This document shows, piece by piece, positions 1-11,600 of a stretch of 64,000 bases of DNA; position 1 is the first letter of the stretch, and every line of letters begins with the position of its first letter. The DNA is taken from NCBI GenBank assembly GCA_963678705.1, contig OY783208.1, forward strand, positions 19,432,207 through 19,496,206. Direction: 5' to 3'. This stretch comes from Panorpa germanica. Lineage: Eukaryota > Arthropoda > Insecta > Mecoptera > Panorpidae. A program made the position numbers and the translations under genes. The notes under the pieces were generated by a model. It was not told the DNA's origin and did not search any database. It saw only the letters and a program-made list of their open reading frames with translations.

Positions 1-521
1 AGATCCACAAGATGGCAATCGAATATAATAATTGTAGTATACTATAATTTTCATGTATAGTTCTATCAACCAATTAGTTATCCGCACCAGGTGTCTCCCG
101 TTGTCACTTTTCAACCAGCAAACATCATGGAGTAGGGGTGAGAACGAAGCTGGCTTCCATTCTCTCACTCACTATACAGTTTTCGTCCATTTTTTTTTTG
201 GATTTATTTGTGTCTCGATCGTTGCAAATTGCAATAATTAGTAGTAGAAGTATGAATTATTTTCGATGTATAGATAGCAATCGTAATTTAATATATATTT
301 GTTACTTTGATAAAGAATAATTTATTAACTTAAATAAAGTATACTTTAATTGTCTTACTTTAATCGTACCATGCTTCATTCCTCGTTGAATTATAATGAC
401 ATCACCACACACGTATAGTGTTAGCTATTTTTAAAAATATTTCTTAAAAAAAAATATTTCCTAAAAAAATATTTCCTAGAATTAACGTATATGGCAAAAA
501 AACGTTTGCCGGGTCAGCTAG
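1..521 (+). mobile_element. Non-autonomous Helitron, 3' part
   Basis: The right end has the layout of a Helitron 3' terminus: a hairpin GGCAAA (493-498) / TTTGCC (505-510), then CTAG at 518-521 followed by T. The segment around 20-60 matches, in inverted orientation, the Helitron at 61463-61899, and the terminal 60 bases also match it. The 5' TC end is not in the window, so the element is truncated or continues to the left. Bases 110-440 do not match the other copy and are either internal filler or a separate insertion. No coding capacity is seen. Confidence 0.75.
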
Positions 522-725
522 TTAATTAATAAAACTTGTTCTTGTTTTTTAACTAATAAATATTGATTTAGAATGCCCCCTGTAAAATATAAATGTCGCC
601 TTAACCAACAACCTATTGACCTTCATAATATCTTTTGTCCGTATAGCAAAGAAAAATTCGTCAGTTGTTTCTGCAATGCAATACGCAAATTATTAATTAA
701 ATAGATTTACAATTTATATACTTAC

Positions 726-890
726 TATATTTTCCATGAAGTGTCACACACGCATATTTCAAATTTTCCACAGGAAGATGCTGTGCAATGAAAAATTCTT
801 TTCCTTGTAATTCACAATCTACTTGTTGAAGATTTGGAAATCTGCTGTCACATTCAGGTCCTTTACAATTATAACAAATAAGTGCCGTTG
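726..890 (-). CDS. Internal exon of a Ly6/three-finger (quiver/sleepless-like) protein
   Basis: Read on the minus strand, this 165-nt stretch starts after a strong acceptor (TTTTTGTTTCAG) and ends at the donor A|GTAAGT. It is open in one frame across its whole length, entering in phase 2 and leaving with one base. The translation contains ALICYNCKGPEC, then DC, then YACVTLHGKY. This is the cysteine pattern of the second exon of insect secreted, GPI-anchored Ly6 proteins (CxxC near the mature N-terminus). The signal-peptide exon should lie at higher coordinates and the C-terminal exon at lower ones. A possible next exon starts after an acceptor near 668, but it has no cysteines, so the gene may be broken downstream. 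The family call is from pattern recognition only. Confidence 0.7.
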
Positions 891-1682
891 CTGAAACAAA
901 AATATTAATAATTCAATATCCACATTGAAAAAGATGAACGCTAACGGAATATCATTAAGAATGTATAAGAATGGTATAAGAATTTGAAATTTAAATTATT
1001 TTATAAAAAAATGTTTTCCCATAAGTTGGCAGCACTATACTAAATTACTATGCCAAATTTCAGCAATATCTGTCATTCGGTTTGTTTTCAACTTCTAGTT
1101 AAATCAGCCAATGAACGAAATTATTGAAGAAAGAGTTGAAATGTTAAAAAAGATAGTGAATCTTTTTGATAGTGATAAAGAAAAAGATAGTTTTATCAAA
1201 AACATGTGATTACGAGTGGTACAAAGTGTTCAAGTAGGGTCAAGAGATCGTCGCTGTTAGATATTCGAGGGACAGACCCGATTAAAGCCATGAAACAAAA
1301 ATCGTCATAGATCTTGCTCAAACTTGGCATAATAATTGAATACAGTGCTACCAATTTACGGATCTTTTTACTCTATACAAATTCCCGTCACTTTTTGAAC
1401 ACACCTCGTTTAGTACGTTGTAGTAAATAGTAAATATAAAACTATGTCGTTATTGCATGTAATATTAATTGTCATGTTTTGAAATATTAACTTATTTTTA
1501 AGTAGAGTGTACAAGATAATTAATAAAATTAACGTTCTATGACTTCGATCAGAATTCGACCGACTGAATATGAACATTGATGCGTCAGTTCACAATCAGA
1601 AATGAAAAATAGTGCTGCCAGATTAAAAAAAAAATCATTCAATAGAATGAGCGTGAAATCATTTTTAAGAGGTCGTTTTTTT
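891..1682. other. Intergenic or intronic; no gene recognised
   Basis: This stretch is AT-rich. It holds a short charged ORF (1111-1209, 32 codons, ATG start) with no recognisable family, and a 105-bp repeat at 1559-1663 that recurs at 39354-39459. It may be intron of the Ly6-like gene. Confidence 0.4.
1559..1663 (+). repeat. 105-bp dispersed repeat, copy 1
   Basis: Nearly identical to 39354-39459 in the same orientation, including GCGTCAGTTCACAATCAG and AGTGCTGCCAGATT. No terminal structure, ORF or target duplication is evident. It could be a fragment of an element or a duplicated promoter-proximal segment. Confidence 0.7.
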
Positions 1683-2633
1683 AATGGGCTTGTGTCCTAT
1701 GTCTTGATTTCTATAAAACTGTACCATATACTTATAAAGTTGGTTACTAGAACCTCAAATGTCCAAATATTTTTTAATAACTCCTTATATGTTAGGAGAT
1801 ATTAACAATTAAAAAAGTCATTTTGTCTCTTTAATTATTAAAGGGATTCAACGTTGTACACATTCCAAATGCATGTGACATCACAACGCTGCCAACCTTA
1901 CAGCTCATAAATCTCTGCTATATGTATTTATATATCAAATATTATTTACAGCTATTTCAAGGAACAATAAAGTTCCAACATTAGATCTGCCGTAACAGGG
2001 TTAAATAAACTTATTATTCTTTGATTTGACTTGATTATTTCGACTACCAACAGCTACAAAAATTGCCACAGTACTGATAGAATCAACAAATAATTGATAT
2101 TAAAATGCATTTCACGTCATACAAATGACCGACCATCTTTAGCGCTAAAACAAGAATTAAAATTTTTAAATGTTATATCTCCGTCAACATTTAGATATTT
2201 AATAAAATAGACACGCCAATACACATCTATTAACATCAATTTCATTTAACAATTGAAAAATCGACCACTAAAAAATGAGGACTATTTTATAATATTAAAC
2301 CCTGCTAAGGCAGACATAATATTGGAATTTTATTGTTCCTTGAAATAGCTATAAATAATATTTGATATTTTGGTATACTAGTATAAATACATATCGCAGA
2401 GATTTATGAGCTGTAAGGTTGGTAGCGGTTGTGATGTCACATGCATTTGGAATGTTGTACAACGTTGATTCCCCTTAATAATTAAGAAGAAAAAACGACT
2501 TTTTTAATTGTTAAGATCTGCTAACATATAAGGAGTTATTAACGAATAATTGGACATTTGAGGTTCTAGTAACACACTTTATCAATATGTAGTACACTTT
2601 TATAGAAATTAAGACATAGGACACAAACCCATT
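1683..2633. mobile_element. Fold-back MITE (family FB-A), zinc-finger unit 1
   Basis: A plus copy (1683-2281, starting AATGGGCTTGTGTCCTAT) is joined head-on to an inverted partial copy (about 2282-2633, ending ATAGGACACAAACCCATT), giving a very large imperfect palindrome. TA flanks both outer ends, compatible with a Tc1/mariner-type TA target duplication. No transposase ORF. The same compound is present upstream of the other two zinc-finger paralogs (17577-18588 and 27467-28250), so it predates the duplication. Confidence 0.75.
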
Positions 2634-3880
2634 ACACATTTTGAAGACCAGTAGCTAACTAGCCATGAGGTTCCAAAGACGCAAACCATCAGGAGTTACA
2701 GATGCCTTTTTTAATGGTTTGTACTTTGACATATAATAAAATTTTATTAATAATCATAATATGTTTAATGTAAGACAAAGGATGTTATAACCGTGTTTAC
2801 ATTATTCGTTTTAATATGTAAAGATACTTTTATTATTACTAGTTTTTGTATAGTTAATTAATTAATAATATTATATTGAAAAGGGTAGCGCCTTTGATAA
2901 CAATTAGTACAAACCAACGAACTTTTTTCTGGATTCCTACATATTGACAGACGATAGAATTTACTTTTAAAGGAAGATCAACGTGAGTTTGTCAAAAAAT
3001 AAGAAGTAGAAACAATTTTTATTTCTAATTGTTATAAAAAACTACAATTTTAATTAGTCTACATTCTGTCGAACTAGTTTTATTTTAGAAATACTCAATA
3101 TTAATGGTTAAAGTTGAAATTTCAAATTTGTGGTTAGAGCAATATGTCATCTAGATTTGAAAAAGGTTTATTTCACATTATTGGTAAACAATAAGCATGA
3201 ATATTGTGTATTTCTTTATTAAAAATAGTAAAAGTAGATTAATAGCTCTATAAAATATACTAAGTGCAGTAGTTTTTGTTACAAGTTTCAAAACAAGAAA
3301 ACGTAGGTGTATTGAATAATTACCATTGACCTGTCATTCCTAACAAATTGAATAAAACCTTACAACCGACACAAAAAATAAAATAAGAATAACTACAATT
3401 TCTGTACATACATTTTGTAACTACAGTCACAATTATTAAGAATTTCGATTAATATTTTATTTATTAAAGATGACATTTACTAATTTGGTTTCTAGGTTAT
3501 GTTGTTCACTCAGTCTTTTCTAATAAATTTAATATTCTCCAATATGTATGTTGCTTGTAAAACACTTCCAATGTTTTCTGAAACATGTCCATTGCTTATT
3601 GAACTTCTTTTGAAATCAACAAACTCATGAAGTACTTTACTATTTGAAATGTAATTTATGACATATTTGCTGATTGGTCATTAGTCTTTGTTGTTTGTCA
3701 CAAACAATTTAGCACAGTTTTATAGAAGTTGTTTATTTCAAAGGGTCCGTTTTTATATTAAATTTTTATCTGGCATTAAATGAAGGAGTGAATTAGGGCA
3801 GGCTTAATTAGATCTTAGTGTTACTAATTGCTAAATATAAATACTCTTTGGTTTCAGTAAATTGTTAGTTTCTGCATGAA
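2634..3880 (+). promoter_or_regulatory. Conserved 5' region of zinc-finger gene 1, with splice acceptor
   Basis: About 1.2 kb conserved at high identity upstream of all three paralogs (compare 18589-19828 and 28251-29552). It ends in TTTGGTTTCAG at 3847-3857, a good 3' splice site 23 bases before the ATG. The coding exon is therefore probably preceded by an untranslated exon somewhere in this block. No donor could be assigned with confidence. Confidence 0.55.
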
Positions 3881-5200
3881 ATGGCACAGCAAATAAAAAC
3901 AGAATTAAATGAAACACTGGAAATAGAAAACATGAAAGTAGAACCAGAAGAGGAATGCATTGTTCAATTCGAACCACAAGTCAAAGAGGAGGTCGACGTC
4001 ACTTCTGATAGAGAAGCAGATTGGCCAGGGGTTTATATTAAATTTGAACCTGACTATAATTCACCTGTTGTCCTGTGTAAATATTGCGGAGGGGTGTTTC
4101 AAGATTCCTGTAAATTGCAGGAGCACCTGGAGGCCCCATCGGACTGCCGAGGAACCAGAACGACAAAAGAACCGGTGGATGGTGATGATAATAGAAGATT
4201 CTCGGAACCACAAGGCAGTGGACAATCGGAAATAGAAGAATTAATTTCTAATCAGAAGAATTTCATCTGTGATGTTTGTAACATGGGGTTTGACAAGGCA
4301 CCGGAAATAATAAAACATTTGCGTGTTCACTCTGACAGGAAGTTATATTCCTGTCATGAATGTGACAAATCCTACACTAGTAGGTTCAATTTAGTTACTC
4401 ACCAACGAAATCATACCGGGGAGCGTCCGTTTTCATGTGACGTTTGTAACAAGACGTTTTCAACTTCAAGATATTTAAAGGAACATAAAAACACGCATTT
4501 AGGCGTTAAGCCGTTTTCGTGTGACATTTGTGACAAAACGTTTTCAAGTTTAAGGTCTTTAAAGGAACATAAAAACTCGCATATAGACGTTAATCCTTTT
4601 TCATGTGACATTTGTAACAAAACGTTTTCATGTTCAAGGTCTTTAATGGAACATAAAAAGACGCATTTAGATGTTACTTCTTTTTCATGTAACATTTGTA
4701 ACAAAATGTTTTCAAGTTCAAGGTCTTTAAAGGAACATAAAAAGACGCATTTAGATGTTACTCCTTTTTCATGTGACATTTGTAACAAAACGTTTTCAAG
4801 TTCAAGGTCTTTAAAGGAACATAAAAACACGCATTTAGACGTTAAACCTTTTTCATGTGACGTTTGTAACAAAACGTTTTCATGGTCAAGTAATTTAAAA
4901 CGACATAAAAAGTCTCATTTAGCCGTTAATTCTTTTTCATGTGACATTTGTAACAAAACGTTTTCAAGTTCAAGGTCTTTAAACGAACATAAAAAGACGC
5001 ATTTAGACGTTAATCCTTTTTCATGTGACATTTGTGACAAAACGTTTTCAAGTTCAAGGTCTTTAAAGGAACATAAAAACACGCATTTAGACGTTAAACC
5101 TTTTTCATGTGACGTTTGTAACAAAACGTTTTCATGGTCAAGTAATTTAAAACGACATAAAAAGTCTCATTTAGCCGTTAATTCTTTTTCATGTGAATAA
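3881..5200 (+). CDS. C2H2 zinc-finger protein, paralog 1
   Basis: A 439-aa protein, probably a nuclear DNA-binding regulator. Residues 1-65 are acidic and contain several sumoylation-type PsiKxE motifs (IKTE, MKVEPE, VKEE, IKFEP). A degenerate first finger (LCKYCGG, about residue 66) is followed by two divergent fingers and then nine near-identical 28-residue fingers of the FSCDICNKTF type joined by HLDVxPF linkers instead of TGEKP. The last repeat is cut off at FSCE before the stop. The array is an 84-bp tandem DNA repeat, and a three-finger block is duplicated with a 252-bp period (about 4771-4940 and 5023-5192). The ATG lies just downstream of a splice acceptor, so the whole coding region seems to be one exon. 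It looks intact. The DNA target is unknown. Confidence 0.9.
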   Translation: MAQQIKTELNETLEIENMKVEPEEECIVQFEPQVKEEVDVTSDREADWPGVYIKFEPDYNSPVVLCKYCGGVFQDSCKLQEHLEAPSDCRGTRTTKEPVDGDDNRRFSEPQGSGQSEIEELISNQKNFICDVCNMGFDKAPEIIKHLRVHSDRKLYSCHECDKSYTSRFNLVTHQRNHTGERPFSCDVCNKTFSTSRYLKEHKNTHLGVKPFSCDICDKTFSSLRSLKEHKNSHIDVNPFSCDICNKTFSCSRSLMEHKKTHLDVTSFSCNICNKMFSSSRSLKEHKKTHLDVTPFSCDICNKTFSSSRSLKEHKNTHLDVKPFSCDVCNKTFSWSSNLKRHKKSHLAVNSFSCDICNKTFSSSRSLNEHKKTHLDVNPFSCDICDKTFSSSRSLKEHKNTHLDVKPFSCDVCNKTFSWSSNLKRHKKSHLAVNSFSCE

Positions 5201-6045
5201 TGGGATCAAACATTTGCAAGTTTTTATGCTTATCAATCTAATTTATTGTTCTAATTCTAAGTTTTATGCTAATTGATCGTATGTTATAATGTTCTAACTG
5301 TATATGTTTATTTTCTTACATGTTTTTTAGTGATTTTTGTGTGATGGCTCGAAATCGGTTTCATGAATCCTATTCAAAATTTCCTGTTTCGTTGAGCGAA
5401 AATTCTAAGACTTTTAACGTCTTTGGATTGTTTCCTTAATTTCCTGGAAACCTTAAAAAAAACTACGTTAAGAAATGGTTACTTTTTGCTATATAACTGT
5501 TAATCCGTAAAAGGTAGAAAGTTGTAATTTTGCCTGTGTATTACGCTATTTAATGCAAACATATTTCAAAATATAAAAACTTAAAAATTAATAAAGGGGC
5601 GTCCAGAAAATTGAGGGCACGGTAGGGCACTATGGAGAAAGCTTAAATTTTGTATTGTGCAATATTTGAATATCATATTCAAAATTAATAAAAATATATT
5701 TTGGGGTACGGGGGCGGTTTGTGTCCAAAAAGGTAAAAATTGTGCTAGAAAGTTAAAATTTTGTTTATGGGCTTTGGCACCTAATTTACAAACCGAAAAA
5801 GAAAATCTTAAATTTTGATTAAAAGTGGTCAAATGACGAATAAATTGAAATATTTTATATTTAGTCAAAAAAATGTGATTTTGTTTGTCAGTTTGTGTGA
5901 AAAATTATTTGTTGTTATATGTAACATGATTATAAAACGAGTTAAATATTTCAATTTAAAAATGGAATTAAAATGTGAAATGAAATTACGAATTATTTTA
6001 TTGAATTTAAACTATACACACTAGGAGACGTCGCTTTGTCAGTTT
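5201..6045 (+). repeat. Zinc-finger 3' region and 5'-truncated Helitron-like repeat (family HelC)
   Basis: From about 5290 the sequence belongs to a dispersed family (GTGATGGCTCGAAA... and further GGGCGTCCAGAAAATTGAGG) also found at 21851-22362, 26103-26720, 31700-32486 and 34524-35140 and, inverted, at 26729-27464 and 35150-35923. In zinc-finger unit 3 this repeat ends in a Helitron-type terminus. Here the terminus is missing: about 49 bp are deleted between short GT repeats just after GACGTCGCTTTGT (near 6038). The zinc-finger transcript may take its poly(A) site from this repeat. Confidence 0.6.
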
Positions 6046-6582
6046 TCAAAAATAAAGAAGTGAAAACAATTTCTATTACTAATTGTTATTAAAAACAGCA
6101 ATTTTAATTATTCCACATTCAATCGAACTGTCAAAATTTATATTACTAACGACGCATGCGCATCAACTAAATTAAATAATCTCAAATTAAAACACCAATG
6201 TGACAAGGAATGCCAAACCTGAAATTTAGATTAAATTATTAAATAAAAACAGTGAGTGGCAATGAGGCTTAACACTAAAAATAAAATTAAAACAGTATCT
6301 GGGAATGATGCATTATTAAGCACTAGGATAGCGTGTAAAACAAACTGGTGAACCCATATAAAACTCTTCATCTTGTTTTTAATTATAAATAATTTGTTTT
6401 ATATTATAAGATTAATAAATATATAATTTAATAAATAAATAATTAAAATTGTTATAAATTGTATATTTCTTATTTCAGTGTATTTTCGATGAACCATGTC
6501 TTCATTTCTATAAAACTGCACAATATTTTGATAAAGTTGGCTAACATAACCTCAAATATCTAATTATTTTTATTAAGTCTGT

Positions 6583-7406
6583 TGTTGTAAGTACGCATAT
6601 GTCGCACTTACCTTTTATTTTAATAATAATAAATGTTAATTATTACATAAGAATTATATTATGTTAACTTTAGTATTAGTATTAATATTGTAACAAATAA
6701 TTGTTTAAATTTAGCGCTTGTAAACATTGACTCTGGTCTGTGGATATTTTTATATTGTTTTAATACTGGTAACTCAGTATTGGGGTTATGCGATGTGAAT
6801 ATTAAACATAAATCGTAATATACCGAGTTGTACTCGAGCCAGAGGATGATTATCAGTTCTAACTTCGATCGTACAACAACTCTAAATTGTAACATCAAGT
6901 ATTCTACTGTAAGCACATTTTCGTTATTAATCAATTTATAACACTAGAATTTACATTTTGTTCTATATCTGGTATCTTTATTAATCTAATAAAATACTAT
7001 TGTAATTAAGTATTCAGATATAATATTACAACGAATAAATGATATATTTTAATAAAAGTGTTTGTATTAATAGTATTTTAAAAAGATACTAATTGTTCCA
7101 ACGCTGTACGTCGCAACAAGGTTATACTTTAGACCGCTCAAGTATTCTCAAATTGCAACAATACTCCGTTTTAACAAGAATCCTGTTAATCATCTTGAAG
7201 AGACGCTAATTCTTATCATTGAAACATTCCGTAATTGTCCGTTGGAAAATCGTCATAAGAAGATCTACATTCAGAAGCTAACAACACAACGTGGTGCACG
7301 AGCCCAGCTGAGTAATCTTCCCTTAGAACGAGCATCCGTTAATTAATAATATAATTAATTATTCAGAAGTAACGTCCCGGCGACAACCTAACCTCAATTT
7401 ACAACA
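6583..7406 (+). repeat. 5' LTR of the Ty3/gypsy element
   Basis: 824 bp, TG...CA ends, with an 8-bp inverted terminal match TGTTGTAA / TTACAACA. It differs from the 3' LTR at three single bases. An antisense 91-codon open frame inside it (also in the 3' LTR) starts ATG but resembles nothing known. Confidence 0.95.
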
Positions 7407-7407
7407 T

Positions 7408-7425
7408 TGGTGTCAGGCGAGGGTC
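7408..7425 (+). other. Primer-binding site of the Ty3/gypsy element
   Basis: TGGTGTCAGGCGAGGGTC begins two bases after the 5' LTR. It is complementary to a tRNA 3' end reading ...CTGACACCA, which resembles tRNA-Leu; the tRNA identity is not certain. Confidence 0.65.
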
Positions 7426-7849
7426 TTGAAGAGATATTACTACACTTAAATATCCTAGAGGTACGCCCAAAATTTTTTTCTATATATTCTACACCTGGAT
7501 GCGAATCGAGTAATCTGGATACCACTACGCCGATCGATTATTTCCAAAAGTTGCTGAAAAGTACGAGCTAGAACTTCATTTCATCTGTATTTCACATAAT
7601 TTTCTACAAGTCCGGCGGATGCAAACTACAGCCCGTTGAACCTGGAAAAAGAAATCTTTTGCCCCCCCGCGACTGGATGGATGTTTCTAGAAGACTTGGA
7701 ATAATCTAAATCGATGTTATTCGTTTGCAGAGTCCCGCACACAGCTGTGTATAGATCCTAATCACTGATAAGAAAAAATCTTTAAGTATAATAGAACGGT
7801 ATCATTTTTGTATATAATTATTACTATAAATTGATAATTATATTTTTTT

Positions 7850-8350
7850 ATAGCAACGTTACTAATGAGGCTATCATTTTTTTAGTATTATGTTCAATAC
7901 TTTTGAATATTTGCTATAATCCAAGTATTTTAATAGCATCATTATTAACGAGGTTATCATTTTTTTAGTATTATATTCAATACTTTTGAATATTTGCTAT
8001 AATCTAAGTATTTTTGTAGCATCTTTGTCTATCATTGAAGCTATCATTTTTTTAGTATTATATTCAATACTTTTGAATATTTGCTATAATCTAAGTATTT
8101 TTGTAGCATCTTTGTCCATCATTGAAGCTATCATTTTTAGTATTATATTCAATACTTTTGAATATTTGCTATAATCTAAGTATTTTTGTAGCATCTTTGT
8201 CCATCATTGAAGCTATCATTTTTCTAGTATTATATTCAATACTTTTGAATATTTGCTATAACCTAACTATTTTGTAGCATCATTGTTCAATATTTTTAGT
8301 ATTATATCCAATACTTTTGAATATTTTCTATAATATTTTCTATAATTGTT
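7850..8350 (+). repeat. Tandem repeat in the gypsy leader, ~85-bp unit, about six copies
   Basis: The motif TTTTGAATATTTGCTATAAT, or a close variant, recurs at 7901, 7984, 8071, 8156, 8243 and 8315. The spacings are 83, 87, 85, 87 and 72. Each unit also carries a CTATCATTTTT...AGTATTATATTCAATAC block. It lies between the primer-binding site and gag, where packaging signals are expected. Confidence 0.85.
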
Positions 8351-8642
8351 TCTACAATTATACTAATTCATGTTTAATATTTTTTAGAATCACATTTTTT
8401 TGAACGAGAGGGAATTTTGAAAAGGAGAAGCAAAGAGCTGAATCAGTTAGAAAGCAGTCTGTTCAATCAGAGAGACTACCTTCCTGTTACAACTGCAACG
8501 TCTGAGCCCCATCGGAAATTTCCTGTGAGTTACTGTTTTCGCTAACAATTTTTCCTTGTCAGAATCCTGTTTTTCGGAGAGTCGTTTATTGGTACAAAAT
8601 AATCTTTAGTCTGTATATTATATATAACTTTAATTAAGTACT

Positions 8643-11600
8643 ATGGCACCGAGCGTTCATTCTCTCACATTAGTTGAGAATACAATCAACCTAATCAATG
8701 AGTTTTCAAAAAATCTAGAAGTCCAATCAACATTCTTAAAGATCGTTGAATTAAAAATCAAAAACTTAGAAAAGGCTTGGGTCAAATATAATGGTATCGT
8801 AGAAGCACTGCTTCCAACTCTAAAAAACGAAGAAGCTACGGCTATCGTTAATAAGTCTATGGAAATCGAAAGTATATATGACGATACCCTTATTTCCTTG
8901 TTGAATTATAAGCAAACATTTGAGGATGATACACATATTGTGGATGACTCAAAAAGCATAGATTCAATAAAAAATTTAAACTTAAGTCCAATGCAACTAA
9001 CCGTTTTTGATGGAGAATATATTAATTGGCAAAGTTTTATGGAATTGTTTACAAATTTAATTCGTAATAATAGTAAATTATCAAGCATTGAAAAAATGCA
9101 CTATTTAAAATTAAATTTGACAGGAGAACCACTCAAACTCATAAAGAATTATCCTTTAACAAACGATAATTACGAAATTGTTTGGAACATCCTTTGTAAA
9201 CGTTATGACAACAAAGTAGCACTTATTGAAACCTGTTTAAACAATTTGATAAACTACAATGTTATACGTTTAGAGTCGGAAATCAATATTAAAAAATTTC
9301 TAGATGAAATTAATGAATCGATTAGAGCATTAACGGAGTTAGGAATATATTCTAATCATTCAGATTTTATGTTAATACATATTTTAAAGACCAAATTAGA
9401 TTTTAATTCATCAAAGGAATGGGAAAACAGAAATAATTCTGAATTACCAACCCTAAACGAATTTACGGAGTTTCTGGAGAGACGGTGGCGCAATCTAGAA
9501 AGAAGAAGGCATGTTAAAGTTAAAACATATCCAAGCCATTCTAATTCTAGTAGTAAACCAGTTTCAAGCAAGCAAATTCCTAACAAAGTCGAAACAAAAA
9601 TTAAAAATTTATTCTGTAACCATTGTAAGAAAAATGGTCATATAGAAAAGTATTGTTTTATTAAGAAGGAAAATCTAGATACGGTTAACCCTATCGCGCA
9701 AGTTAATACTTGTAGGGAGGCCACAATATTATCAGAACCTTCTACTTGTTGTGAAAGATCGAAACATCTTATATCTGATGGTTCTCAAGCATCTTTTACT
9801 AACAAGACACAACACAATTCAAATAATGAATTATGTTCTTTTTATGATTTTGATGAGATTGATACGGGTAATTTACAAAATACTAATGATATTCTAAGTT
9901 TTGACAGTAAAAATAAAAATGTTAAGGTTAAGCAAATAGCTGACACTGTCCAATTCAAAATAGACGCAGCCAAAGCTAAAACCGTATCATTTTTATTGGA
10001 TACTGGTTCTCAAATTTCCTTGATTAAACAAAATATTCTAAATAACAATATCAGAATTAACAATAAATCTAAAATTCTATTGAAGGGTATTTCTGAAGGC
10101 AAGCCTTATACTTTAGGTTCACTGAAAACTTCTATAATTTTAGATAGTAATAAGTCGAAACAAACTCTACAGGTTGTGTCAGAAAATTTCCCCATTGAAC
10201 ACGATGGAATTATAGGGTTAGATATTTTACGAAAACTAAAGGCAGTAATTAATCTAGAAATGAACAGTGTACAATTCTCAGAGCGTGGCAAAATAATTGA
10301 GCTCCCACTAATAAATATAAACAATATCGTTTTACCAGCACGTGCGAAGAAAGTAATTCCTATGTCAGGTTCTACAGTAGGAGTTTGTGTAGCCAGGGAA
10401 TTGCTACCTGAAGTTTTTTTAGCTAATGCATTAATCAAGCCCGTCAAAAATATTTTTTATATATCAATATTAAACTCTTCAATAAAAAATATAGTACTTA
10501 CTAATTTCAAACCGAATATCATACCAATAGATCAATTTAATATTTACCATTTTTCAAAATCAAGTCCTAACAACCGTAAGGAACTTTTACTAAACAATTT
10601 AAATCTTTCACATGTCAATTCAGAATTAGTAACAGAATTAATAGAAATCTGTAACAGTTTTAATGACATATTTTTTTTACCGGGAGACAAGTTATCTTGT
10701 ACGAGCGCATTAATTCATAAGATAAAGATTAATTCTTCTAAACCTGTTAACGTTAAGCCGTATAGATTGCCCCATGCGCTGAAAGAGATTGTAGAGAAGC
10801 ATATTCAGGAACTGTTGGTTAATAACATCATTGAAGAAAGCACTCACCCTATAACGCACCTCTATTAGTAGTACCTAAAAAAGCAGATGCGTTAGGAAAC
10901 AAACAATTTCGTGTAGTAGTCGATTTCCGTAAACTTAACGAGCAGACAACAAGTGACGCCTATCCTTTGCCTCTTATACATGATATACTGGACCAACTTA
11001 GCGGTGCAAAATTTTTCTCTACGCTTGACTTAGCAAGCGGTTTTCACCAGGTCCCTATGCTTCCCGAAGATAAAGAGAAAACAGCATTTAGTGCGAACTT
11101 TAAACACTATCAATTTGTAAGAATGCCATTCGGACTTAAAGGAGCACCCCTCATGTTTCAGAGACTTATGTCTCATGTTCTCACAGGTTTGCAAGGAATA
11201 GAATGCTTAATTTATTTGGACGATGTAGTCATTTTTGGCAAAAACATTTCTGAGCACAACCAAAGATTAAAAAACGTATTTTCCAAATTACGAGAACATA
11301 ATTTGAAGCTTCAACCATTCAAATGTAACTTTCTACATAAAGATTTGATTTATTTAGGTCATGATATTAATTAAACGGGTATTCTACCAGATCCTTCTAA
11401 AGTAGAAGCGATAAAGAATTTCCCCATTCCAAACAATCCTAAACAAATAAAAACATTTTTGGGTATGTCAGGCTATTATCGTCGGCATATACCGCATTAC
11501 GCAGAGATAGCCAAACCACTATATAATGCAGCAAACAGTAATGTTAAAGTGTTAGAATGGTCAAACCAGTGCGATGAATCATTTAAAACTTTAAAAAATA

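Noticed and set aside
4411..5124. Long antisense open frames through the zinc-finger arrays (also about 20872-21057 and 30227-30628)
   Set aside because: They follow from the 84-bp period being free of stops on the reverse strand; they repeat one low-complexity peptide and have no independent support.
3881..6040. Zinc-finger gene captured by a Helitron
   Set aside because: The HelC repeat begins downstream of the gene and no HelC 5' end is found upstream; the shared upstream flank is better explained by segmental duplication.
6659..6934. 91-codon antisense ORF in both gypsy LTRs (also 13947-14222)
   Set aside because: Identical apart from one residue only because the LTRs are nearly identical; no family resemblance.
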